The notes beneath the pieces were generated by a model, which saw nothing but the letters and a program-made list of their open reading frames with translations, was not told the DNA's origin and ran no database searches. From Gemmobacter sp. (GTDB lineage: Bacteria; Pseudomonadota; Alphaproteobacteria; Rhodobacterales; Rhodobacteraceae), in contig DOMY01000282.1 in assembly GCA_003509785.1 (NCBI GenBank), positions 1,061-6,480 on the forward strand: DNA of 5,420 nucleotides. Direction: 5' to 3'. Shown piece by piece: positions 1 through 5,260 of the stretch. The position numbers were made by a program, and so were the translations under genes. Numbering within the stretch: the stretch's first letter is position 1; every line of letters begins with the position of its first letter.

Positions 1-585
1 CCGCCCGCCCATCACCAGCGGCAGGTTCTGCAGATCGGAAAAGGCGATCACCTCGCCCGCCCCCGGCGGGCGGGTCCGCCCCACCAGATACAGATCCTGC
101 GCCAGCACCGGCTCTGATGCCGCCCCCACCAGCGTCGAGACATTGGGCAGCAGCCCGAAATCCACCTGGCGCGAGGTCACCAGCGTATCGCTTTCCACCC
201 GCAGCAGATCCAGGATCACCAGCCGGATCTGCGGATGCGCCTGTCGCACCGCCCAATACAGCTGCCCCGCCAGCAGCGGCGCCGCCGAGGCCGCCAGCAC
301 CACCCGCACCTCGCCCGTCAGGCTGGCCTGGGCGTTCACGGTTTCCTCGCGCACCTGATCCACATGGCGGAACAGCGACAGCGCCCCCTCATACAGCCGG
401 GCGCCCGCTTCGGTCAGCGTCACGCCCTTGGTGCTGCGCTCCAGCAGGGTCAGGCCCAGCTCTTGTTCCAGCATGCGGATATGCGCCGAAAACGCCGGCT
501 GGGCCAGCCGCACATTGCGCGCCGCCGCCGATATGCTGCCGCAGCGCGCGGCCTCGATGAAGTAGCGCAGATGATCCAGACGCAT
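1..585 (-). CDS. LysR-family transcriptional regulator, 3' part missing (window edge)
   Basis: The minus strand reads open from an ATG at 585 to the window edge, giving 195 residues of a family that is usually about 300 long. The start MRLDHLRYFIEAARCGSISA and the following AARNVRLAQPAFSAHIRMLE (residues 21-40) form the classic LysR winged helix-turn-helix, followed by LGLTLLERSTKGVTLTEAG (about 43-61) and the linker helix (about 62-88). The effector-binding domain begins at about residue 92 (GEVRVVLAAS) and runs off the edge after a typical NLPLVMGGR segment (187-195). An AGG at 592-594, six bases before the ATG, can serve as ribosome binding site. The gene is divergent from the UroD-fold gene, the usual arrangement for a LysR activator of the neighbouring operon that also controls itself. 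The ligand cannot be told from sequence, though the uptake substrate of the adjacent transporter is a natural candidate (inference). Family assignment is secure. Confidence 0.95.
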   Translation of the reverse strand, partial: MRLDHLRYFIEAARCGSISAAARNVRLAQPAFSAHIRMLEQELGLTLLERSTKGVTLTEAGARLYEGALSLFRHVDQVREETVNAQASLTGEVRVVLAASAAPLLAGQLYWAVRQAHPQIRLVILDLLRVESDTLVTSRQVDFGLLPNVSTLVGAASEPVLAQDLYLVGRTRPPGAGEVIAFSDLQNLPLVMGGR

Positions 586-615
586 GGCAAGCCTATCGTG
601 ATTTCGTATGGCAAC

Positions 616-641
616 TATCGTGAACTAATATTTTTACGATA
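616..641. promoter_or_regulatory. Inverted repeat TATCGTGA-N10-TTACGATA, candidate regulator-binding site
   Basis: The left arm TATCGTGA is at 616-623 and the right arm TTACGATA at 634-641, separated by exactly ten AT-rich bases. Seven of eight arm positions are complementary. An extra copy of the left arm lies 22 bases upstream at 594-601, on the same face of the helix. LysR proteins bind as tetramers to two or more phased half-sites in such divergent regions, so the LysR protein encoded at 1-585 is the likely binder; this is inference. A site of the same layout lies before tctC at 1818-1843. Confidence 0.5.
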
Positions 642-664
642 CCTTTTTGTAAACTATTCCTGAA

Positions 665-687
665 GCCGGGCAGATTCTGCTGCCGGC
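665..687 (+). other. Possible 5'-leader hairpin upstream of the UroD-fold gene
   Basis: GCCGGGCAG at 665-673 can pair with CTGCCGGC at 680-687, giving an eight-pair stem with one bulged G and a six-base loop. A competing short hairpin (GCAG-ATT-CTGC, 670-680) uses part of the same bases. The stem ends four bases before the ribosome binding site AAGGCG. It could influence translation or mRNA stability, or be chance in GC-rich DNA. Confidence 0.3.
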
Positions 688-703
688 AGCAAGGCGAATA
701 CAG

Positions 704-1735
704 ATGCAATACAGCGCAGCACTCCGCAGCATTTTCGGCACGAAGGATGGCGCTGCGCCGCTGTTTTCCTTCTGGAGCCACTTTCCCGATGCCGATCTCG
801 ATGCCGACCGTCTGGCCGAGGCCACCGTGGGCTTTCAGCGCGAATTCGATCTGGATTTCGTGAAAACCGCCCCCAACGGCATGTATGCCATCGAGGATCT
901 GGGCGTTCAGGTCGATTTTTCGGATGTCCCGCGCGGCGGTGTCGCCACCGTTACCGAAACCCCCTATGACGCGCCCGATGCCTGGCTGCGCCTGCCCGAA
1001 GCCGATCTGACGCGCGGCGCGCTGGCCCGCGAATTGCGCGCCCTGCGGCTGATGCGGGCGGCCATGCCCGGCGTGCCCATCGTCTTTACCGTCTTCAGCC
1101 CGATGACCATCGCCGCCAAGCTCAGCCGCGGCCGGGTTCATGCCCAGATCGCGGAACGTGTGTCGCTGGATGCCGTGCATGTCGCGCTGGACCGCATCGC
1201 CCGCAGCGTCAGCGCCCTGTCGCAGGCTGCGATCGAGGCCGGCGCCGATGGCGTGTTCTTCGCCCATCAGGATACCGGGCGCGATCTGCTGTCCTATGAT
1301 GATTTCTGCGAATTCGTGGCACCCTATGACATCGAGGCGCTGCTGGGCGCGCGGCAAGGCAGGTTCAACATCCTGCATGTGCATGGCGCCCAGATCCGCT
1401 TCCGCGAAATCCAGGATTACCCGGTGCACGCGCTGAACTGGCACAATTGGGAAACCCGGCCCAGCACCGCCGCCGGGATGCTGACCTCGGGCAAATGCAT
1501 CGTCGGCGGGGTGGATCGCTGGTCGATCACCCGCAACGATGTGCCCGCCGTGCAGCGCCAGATCCTGGATACCATCCGCGCGGTTGAAGGCCATGGCGAT
1601 CTGGTCATCGCCCCCAGCTGCGCCATCCGTGCAGGCTTCTCCGCCCAGACCATGCACGCGATCCGCGATTTTGTCCGCGGCCTGACCGGCCCAGATGCCC
1701 TGAGGGCTGCTGCCGGTCAGACCGTGGCCGCCTGA
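704..1735 (+). CDS. Uroporphyrinogen decarboxylase-fold protein (UroD/MtaA-like, COG0407 type)
   Basis: This gene encodes 343 residues, a normal length for the UroD superfamily, a TIM-barrel family that includes haem-pathway decarboxylases and the methyltransferases that move methyl groups between corrinoid proteins and thiols. Family signatures in order are FDLDFVKTAPNGMYAIEDLG (48-67), VFSPMTIAAKLS (130-141), GADGVFFAHQ (180-189), the HVHG strand (225-228), NWHN (245-248), VGGVD (267-271, matching the GNLDP region of UroD) and APSCAI (303-308). It is unlikely to be HemE: the usual N-terminal UroD substrate-binding motif is absent and the gene is next to a transporter. His225, His227 and Cys306 could form a metal site like the HxC...C zinc site of MtaA/MtbA. 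No corrinoid protein is encoded in the window. The ATG at 704 has AAGGCG seven bases upstream. Family call is firm; reaction and substrate are unknown. Confidence 0.85.
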   Translation: MQYSAALRSIFGTKDGAAPLFSFWSHFPDADLDADRLAEATVGFQREFDLDFVKTAPNGMYAIEDLGVQVDFSDVPRGGVATVTETPYDAPDAWLRLPEADLTRGALARELRALRLMRAAMPGVPIVFTVFSPMTIAAKLSRGRVHAQIAERVSLDAVHVALDRIARSVSALSQAAIEAGADGVFFAHQDTGRDLLSYDDFCEFVAPYDIEALLGARQGRFNILHVHGAQIRFREIQDYPVHALNWHNWETRPSTAAGMLTSGKCIVGGVDRWSITRNDVPAVQRQILDTIRAVEGHGDLVIAPSCAIRAGFSAQTMHAIRDFVRGLTGPDALRAAAGQTVAA

Positions 1736-1738
1736 CTG

Positions 1739-1753
1739 CCCGCGCAATGCGGG
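1739..1753 (+). other. Short GC hairpin after the UroD-fold gene
   Basis: CCCGC at 1739-1743 pairs with GCGGG at 1749-1753 around a five-base loop, beginning three bases after the stop codon. Alone it is weak, but it lies eight bases before a stronger hairpin at 1761-1781, so the two together form a structured 3' end for the UroD-fold message. Confidence 0.35.
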
Positions 1754-1760
1754 TGCCGAA

Positions 1761-1781
1761 GTGCCGCCATGCCGGCGGCAC
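1761..1781 (+). terminator. Perfect 8-bp hairpin between UroD-fold gene and tctC; terminator or mRNA-stability element
   Basis: GTGCCGCC (1761-1768) and GGCGGCAC (1774-1781) are perfectly complementary around a five-base loop, 25 bases after the stop codon of the UroD-fold gene. No T-tract follows (AACCCCCCT does), so classical intrinsic termination is uncertain. It may be a partial terminator, or a stabilising or processing stem that sets different transcript levels for the enzyme gene and the downstream binding-protein gene, the latter usually being needed in large amounts. Confidence 0.5.
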
Positions 1782-1817
1782 AACCCCCCTGGCCGTGACC
1801 CCCGGCGCAGAGCCTGA

Positions 1818-1843
1818 TACCGTGACAGCCAAGGATCACGGAA
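1818..1843. promoter_or_regulatory. Inverted repeat TACCGTGA-N10-TCACGGAA, candidate regulator-binding site before tctC
   Basis: The arms are at 1818-1825 and 1836-1843 with a ten-base spacer; the six inner positions of each arm (CCGTGA/TCACGG) are perfectly complementary. Arm sequence and spacer length match the site at 616-641 in front of the UroD-fold gene. A further CCGTGAC lies at 1793-1799. It ends 55 bases before the tctC start, a sensible place for a control site if tctC has its own promoter, although I see no clear -35/-10 boxes in 1782-1898. It could instead be an RNA hairpin. Confidence 0.45.
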
Positions 1844-1898
1844 GGCCGGAAGTCCGGTCTGGCCAAGAACGATCTCAACACAACAGTACGAGGAACGG

Positions 1899-2858
1899 AT
1901 GAAACGCTCGCAAATGCTTCTTGGTCTTGCCATGGCAGTGACCCTAGGCCAGCCGGCCCTGGCCGAATATCCCGAAAAGCCCATCGAAATGATCGTGGCC
2001 TTCGCGCCCGGCGGCGGCACCGATGTGGCCGCCCGCTCCATCGCCATGTTCATGGAAAAGCATCTGGGCAACGGCGCCTCGATCGCGGTCATCAACAAGC
2101 CCGGCGCCGGTGGCGAAATCGGCTGGACCGCGCTGTCGACCGCCGAACCCGATGGCTATACCATCGGCATGATCAACCCGCCCTCCTTCGTGGCGCTGGC
2201 CGTCGAGGGCAAGGCGAAATACACGATGGAGGATTTCCAGCCCATCGGGAACATCGTGCTGGATCCGGGTATTCTGGTTGTCGGCAAGGACAGCCCCTAT
2301 GAAACCCTGCCCGCGCTGGTCGAGGCATCGAAAGCCGCACCGGGCGCCATCGTGGTGGGCACCTCGGGCGCGGCCGGATCTTCCGAACATATCGGCATCC
2401 TGAACCTGAACCGCTCGGCCGGCACCAGCTTTACCCCGGCCTTCTTCGGCTCTACTGCGCCGGTGCGTCAGGCCCTGCTGGGCGGCCATATCCCGGCTGC
2501 GACCATGAACCTGTCCGAAGCCCTGCCGCTGGTGCGCAGCGGCGATATCCGCCTGCTGGGCGTCATGTCGCCGGAACGCTCGGCCTATCTGCCCGATGCG
2601 CCCACCTTCAAGGAACAGGGGTTCGAACTGATCGTGACCGCCTCGCGCGGGCTGGCCGCCCCGGCAGGCACCCCGCCCGAGATGGTGGAAAAACTGCAGG
2701 CCGCGCTGAAGGCCGCGATGGAAGATCCCGAATATCTGAAAACCGCGCAAGAGGCTGAAATCCCGCTGGCCTATCTGGATGCGCCCGCCTACCGCGCCCT
2801 GATCGACCAGATCACCGGCGAACTGGCCGAGACCTGGAAGGTAACCCCGTGGCGCTGA
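1899..2858 (+). CDS. tctC: Tripartite tricarboxylate transporter periplasmic binding protein (TctC/Bug family)
   Basis: This gene encodes 319 residues, typical for the Bug/TctC family, the extracytoplasmic receptors that bind carboxylates and deliver them to TctAB. A signal peptide is evident: basic MKR, a hydrophobic core (about 6-17) and a PALA site, with cleavage likely after Ala22, before EYPEKPI. Mature-protein family motifs are IVAFAPGGGTDVAAR (32-46), NKPGAGGEIGW (66-76), PDGYTIG (84-90), VGTSGAAGSSEH (153-164), the GSTAPVRQALLGGHIPA stretch (184-200) and LAAPAGTPPEMVEKL (252-266). The two glycine-rich loops normally clamp a substrate carboxylate. The start is supported by AGGA at 1891-1894, four bases before the ATG. 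It is the first gene of a tight tctC-tctB-tctA unit and its 3' end overlaps tctB by ten bases. Family members take substrates from citrate to aromatic and amino-acid-like acids, so the ligand cannot be named. Confidence 0.95.
   Translation: MKRSQMLLGLAMAVTLGQPALAEYPEKPIEMIVAFAPGGGTDVAARSIAMFMEKHLGNGASIAVINKPGAGGEIGWTALSTAEPDGYTIGMINPPSFVALAVEGKAKYTMEDFQPIGNIVLDPGILVVGKDSPYETLPALVEASKAAPGAIVVGTSGAAGSSEHIGILNLNRSAGTSFTPAFFGSTAPVRQALLGGHIPAATMNLSEALPLVRSGDIRLLGVMSPERSAYLPDAPTFKEQGFELIVTASRGLAAPAGTPPEMVEKLQAALKAAMEDPEYLKTAQEAEIPLAYLDAPAYRALIDQITGELAETWKVTPWR
2836..2841 (+). promoter_or_regulatory. Ribosome binding site deciding the GTG start of tctB
   Basis: GGAAGG lies inside the last codons of tctC, seven bases before the GTG at 2849. 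There is no ATG in a suitable place, so this site supports a GTG start and a ten-base overlap with tctC, implying translational coupling. Confidence 0.7.
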
Positions 2859-3322
2859 TCTCCTCCCCCTCCCGGCGCCAGGGAGAGCTGGGCTTTGCGA
2901 CGGTGCTTCTTGCCGTCGCGGGCTTCTGCTTTGCCACGGCGGGCGATTATCCCGGTGCCAGCGGCACTTACCCCAAGGTGCTGTCGGTTCTGCTGGGCTG
3001 CGGCGCGGTCCTGATGCTGCTGCGGGCCTGGCGCCAGACCGGCGATGACAGCCGGGCGCCGCTGGTGGTGAACCTGGGCCGCTGCCTGCTGGGCTTTGCC
3101 ACGCTGGCACTCTACATCCTGGCGATCGACCTTCTGGGCTATATCCTGCCCAGCTTCGTTCTGGTCGTGTCGCTGCCGCTCTTGCTGGGTTACCGCGATC
3201 TGCGTCTGGCCTTCATGGCTGCCATCGGCGGGCTCAGCTTCATCCTTCTGGTCTTTGCCGTCATCCTGGAACGCCCGATGCCCGCAGACCTGTTCGACCC
3301 GGTGCTGGAGATGCTGCGATGA
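2849..3322 (+). CDS. tctB: Tripartite tricarboxylate transporter small membrane subunit (TctB)
   Basis: This gene encodes 157 residues, the expected size for TctB, the small integral-membrane partner of TctA. Hydrophobic segments are visible at about 14-31, 42-60, 78-96, 98-114 and 121-140; the third and fourth may form one re-entrant pair, as four to five spans are usual. The GTYPKVLSVLLGCGAVLML pattern (39-57) after the first span and the C-terminal ERPMPADLFD (141-150) are typical of the family, which is otherwise poorly conserved. Assignment rests equally on position: it starts with GTG overlapping the end of tctC and ends in an ATGA overlap with tctA. TctB is required with TctA for ion-coupled uptake, though its exact role is less well understood than that of TctA. 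Confidence 0.9.
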   Translation: MALISSPSRRQGELGFATVLLAVAGFCFATAGDYPGASGTYPKVLSVLLGCGAVLMLLRAWRQTGDDSRAPLVVNLGRCLLGFATLALYILAIDLLGYILPSFVLVVSLPLLLGYRDLRLAFMAAIGGLSFILLVFAVILERPMPADLFDPVLEMLR

Positions 3323-4815
3323 TCGACGCCCTGCTCAGTGCCCTGCCCCATGTGCTGGACCCTGCGAACCTGTTTGCCGTGCTGCTGGGCACCGTTGCGG
3401 GCCTGCTGGTCGGCGCGTTGCCCGGTCTGACGGTGACCACCGGCCTGGCCGTGCTGATCCCGCTGACCTTCGGCATGGATCCGCTGTTTGCCCTTGGCAT
3501 GATGGCCGGCATGTACAACGGCGGCAGCTATGGCGGCGCCATTCCCGCCATCCTGCTGCGGGTGCCCGGCACCCCCGCCTCTGTCGCCACCCTGCTTGAT
3601 GGCTACGAGATGACGAAACAGGGCAAGGCCGCCTATGCGCTGCAGATCGCGGTCGTGTCCGGCGTCATCGGTTCTGCCCTGTCGGCGGTCTCGCTGATCG
3701 TCTTTGCGCCCTGGCTGGTGAAGGTCAGCCTGATGTTCGGGCCTGCTGAATATTTCTGGGTGGCGCTGCTCGGCCTCGCCACCGTGGCCTCGCTTCTGGG
3801 CGATGATTTCCTGAAAGGCCTGATGGCGGCGGTGATCGGCCTGCTGATCGGCACCATGGGCACCGATCTTGCCACCGGCACCGAACGCTACACCTTCGGC
3901 TGGCTGGAATTTGCCGATGGTCTGGATATCGTCGTGCTGCTGACCGCGCTGTTCGCGATCCCGCCGGTGATCCAGATGATCGAAACCGCCAGCCATCAGG
4001 GGATGCCCAAGGAACTCCTGAACCTGCGCAAGCAGGGATCGGTGCTGCGCGAATGGCGGCGCTATCTGCCGGTCTGGTCGCGGTCCTCGGTCATCGGCAT
4101 CATCATCGGCATCCTGCCGGGTGCGGGCGGTTCGATGTCCTGCTATCTGGCCTATAACGATGCCAAGCGCCGCTCGCCCAATCCCGAAACCTTCGGCAAG
4201 GGCAATCCCGAAGGCGTCGCCGCCTCGGAATGTGGCAATGGCGCCGATAACGCCGCCTCGCTGATCCCCGCCCTGTCGCTGGGCATCCCCGGCTCGGGCG
4301 TGGCGGCGGTGATCCTGGGCGGGCTTCTGGTGCATGGCCTGCGCCCCGGACCGCAGCTCTTTGCCGAACATCCCGATGTTGTCTATGGCTTCATGCTGCA
4401 GATGCTGATCTCTGCCGGGCTTCTGGTGCTGGTCGGCGGGCTGGCCGCCACCCGGATCTTCGGCCAGGCCCTGCGCCTGCCGCATGTGGTGCTGGCGCCG
4501 CTGATCCTGCTGTTCGTGGCCATCGGCGTCTATGCGGTGAACAATGCCATGTTCGACCTGTATCTGCTGCTGGGCATCGGCATCTTCGCCTATGTGATGG
4601 AACGGCTGGATTATCCCAGCGCGCCGATCATCCTGGGCGTGATCCTTGGCCCGATTGCCGAAAGCCAGCTGTCACTGGCGCTGACCATCTCGGGCGGCAA
4701 TCCCTTCGCGCTGGTGTCTTCGCCCATGTCGATGATCGTGGTGACGCTGACGCTGTTCATCCTCTGCGTGCCGCTCTGGGGCATGTGGAAAGGCCGCCGC
4801 AGCGCCGCCGCCTGA
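3319..4815 (+). CDS. tctA: Tripartite tricarboxylate transporter large permease subunit (TctA)
   Basis: This gene encodes 498 residues, the normal length for TctA, the roughly 12-span permease that carries the substrate across the inner membrane using an ion gradient. Strong family signatures are LVGALPGLTVTTGLAVLIPL (30-49), YNGGSYGGAIPAILL (66-80), VPGTPASVATLLDGYEMTKQG (82-102), IIIGILPGAGGSMSCYLAY (261-279), then the highly conserved FGKGNPEGVAASECGNGADN (292-311) and SLGIPGSGVAAVILGGLLVHG (320-340). Two similar halves, each with a proline-glycine-rich loop, are visible. Arg81 sits in the ILLRVPG motif where many TctA proteins have Asn; from memory Arg also occurs in some branches, so this may mark a substrate subgroup. 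The start shares the ATGA overlap with tctB, showing translational coupling. A GC hairpin follows the stop. Identity is secure; the substrate is unknown. Confidence 0.97.
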   Translation: MIDALLSALPHVLDPANLFAVLLGTVAGLLVGALPGLTVTTGLAVLIPLTFGMDPLFALGMMAGMYNGGSYGGAIPAILLRVPGTPASVATLLDGYEMTKQGKAAYALQIAVVSGVIGSALSAVSLIVFAPWLVKVSLMFGPAEYFWVALLGLATVASLLGDDFLKGLMAAVIGLLIGTMGTDLATGTERYTFGWLEFADGLDIVVLLTALFAIPPVIQMIETASHQGMPKELLNLRKQGSVLREWRRYLPVWSRSSVIGIIIGILPGAGGSMSCYLAYNDAKRRSPNPETFGKGNPEGVAASECGNGADNAASLIPALSLGIPGSGVAAVILGGLLVHGLRPGPQLFAEHPDVVYGFMLQMLISAGLLVLVGGLAATRIFGQALRLPHVVLAPLILLFVAIGVYAVNNAMFDLYLLLGIGIFAYVMERLDYPSAPIILGVILGPIAESQLSLALTISGGNPFALVSSPMSMIVVTLTLFILCVPLWGMWKGRRSAAA

Positions 4816-4826
4816 TGCCAACGGAT

Positions 4827-4847
4827 GCGGGGGGCCAGACCCCCCGC
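4827..4847 (+). terminator. Strong GC hairpin after tctA, terminator-like
   Basis: GCGGGGGG (4827-4834) and CCCCCCGC (4840-4847) form a perfect eight-pair stem with loop CCAGA, starting 12 bases after the tctA stop. A C-rich stretch with only short T runs follows (CTCCCCTTCTTG), so it lacks a clean U-tract; many GC-rich alphaproteobacterial terminators look like this. It may end or reduce transcription from the transporter operon, with some readthrough into ridA. Confidence 0.6.
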
Positions 4848-4875
4848 CCCCCTCCCCTTCTTGAAAGCTCCCCCC

Positions 4876-5259
4876 ATGACCCCGATCACCACTGCGGCGG
4901 CACCGGCCGCCATCGGCCCCTATTCGCAGGCCATCGCCAGCAACGGCCTGCTGTTCGTCTCTGGCCAGCTGCCGATAGATCCGGCCACCGGCGCCTTTCC
5001 CTCGGATGATCCGGTGGATCAGATGCGCCAGTGCCTGAAGAATATCGCGGCCATTGCCACGGCGGCGGGCACCGATCTGCACCGCACCGTCAAGACCACC
5101 ATCCTGGTGCGCGACCTGTCGCGCTTTGCCGAAATCAACGCCGCCTATGCCGAGGCCTTTGTGGCCCCCTATCCCGCCCGCGCCACCTTTGAAGTCTCGG
5201 CCCTGCCCAAGGGCGCGCAGATCGAGGTCGAGGCCGTCATCGCCCTGGCGGGGGCCTGA
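4876..5259 (+). CDS. ridA: RidA-family reactive intermediate deaminase
   Basis: This gene encodes 127 residues, the usual length of RidA (YjgF/YER057c/UK114), a cytosolic trimer that hydrolyses reactive enamines and imines such as 2-aminoacrylate, made by PLP enzymes, to ketoacids and ammonia. The N-terminal AAIGPYSQAI (11-20), VSGQLPIDPATG (28-39), the QMRQCLKNI helix (49-57) and PARATFEVSALPKGAQIEVEA (100-120) are diagnostic. Arg102 corresponds to the carboxylate-binding Arg105 of E. coli RidA and Glu117 to its Glu120, fifteen residues on, so the protein should be a catalytically competent member. An upstream in-frame ATG at 4825 is rejected as start because it lies at the hairpin and would add a tail the family lacks. 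The chosen start has only a weak GAAAG at 4863-4867. It lies one base before a PLP-enzyme gene, suggesting paired function. Confidence 0.93.
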   Translation: MTPITTAAAPAAIGPYSQAIASNGLLFVSGQLPIDPATGAFPSDDPVDQMRQCLKNIAAIATAAGTDLHRTVKTTILVRDLSRFAEINAAYAEAFVAPYPARATFEVSALPKGAQIEVEAVIALAGA

Positions 5260-5260
5260 C

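Larger units (their letters stand above)
586..703. promoter_or_regulatory. Divergent intergenic control region between LysR gene and UroD-fold gene
   Basis: This is the only AT-rich stretch in the window (notably about 601-660, with runs of T at 631-635 and 644-648). It must contain the promoters for both divergent genes, since nothing else lies between them. I do not see a convincing -35/-10 pair for either direction, so no promoter is placed. It holds a nine-base direct repeat CTATCGTGA at 593-601 and 615-623, exactly 22 bases apart, and an inverted repeat listed separately. The left copy overlaps the presumed ribosome binding site of the LysR gene, which would fit autoregulation. A ribosome binding site AAGGCG (691-696) lies seven bases before the ATG at 704. 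Confidence 0.7.

Noticed and set aside
631..658. T-rich runs after inverted arms as an intrinsic terminator or a sigma-70 promoter
   Set aside because: No stem precedes the T runs in either direction, and candidate -10 hexamers (for example TACGAT, TAAACT) match at only four of six positions without a suitably spaced -35.
117..663. Plus-strand open frames opposite the LysR gene
   Set aside because: They encode Pro/Ala/Arg-rich peptides without domains, while the opposite strand encodes a textbook LysR DNA-binding domain.
704..1735. Assignment of the UroD-fold gene as hemE
   Set aside because: The canonical N-terminal HemE motif is absent, the HVHG...PSCAI pattern is closer to methyltransferase-type members and the neighbours are transport and catabolic genes.
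1844..1864. GGCC-bounded palindromic stretch as a separate binding site
   Set aside because: The arms are only four to five pairs with a two- to four-base gap and consist of GGCC/CCGG words that are frequent by chance at this GC content.
593..2098. Long minus-strand open frame (about 500 codons) across the UroD-fold gene and the spacer
   Set aside because: It is antisense to a clear family member, its translation resembles no known protein and it spans the intergenic structures. Long antisense frames are expected in GC-rich DNA with biased third positions.
1944..3110. Minus-strand open frame opposite tctC and tctB
   Set aside because: The translation is low-complexity and rich in Gly, Arg, Gln and His, as expected from the reverse complement of GC-rich codons. 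The plus strand carries unmistakable TctC and TctB proteins.
3190..4485. Minus-strand open frame of about 430 codons opposite tctA
   Set aside because: It is compositionally biased (Gln/His/Arg/Gly) with no recognisable domain, and is a mirror of the highly conserved tctA coding strand.
4825..4875. Upstream in-frame ATG at 4825 as ridA start
   Set aside because: It would add 17 residues that RidA proteins lack, has no ribosome binding site and lies within the hairpin after tctA. The ATG at 4876 gives the standard family N-terminus and length.
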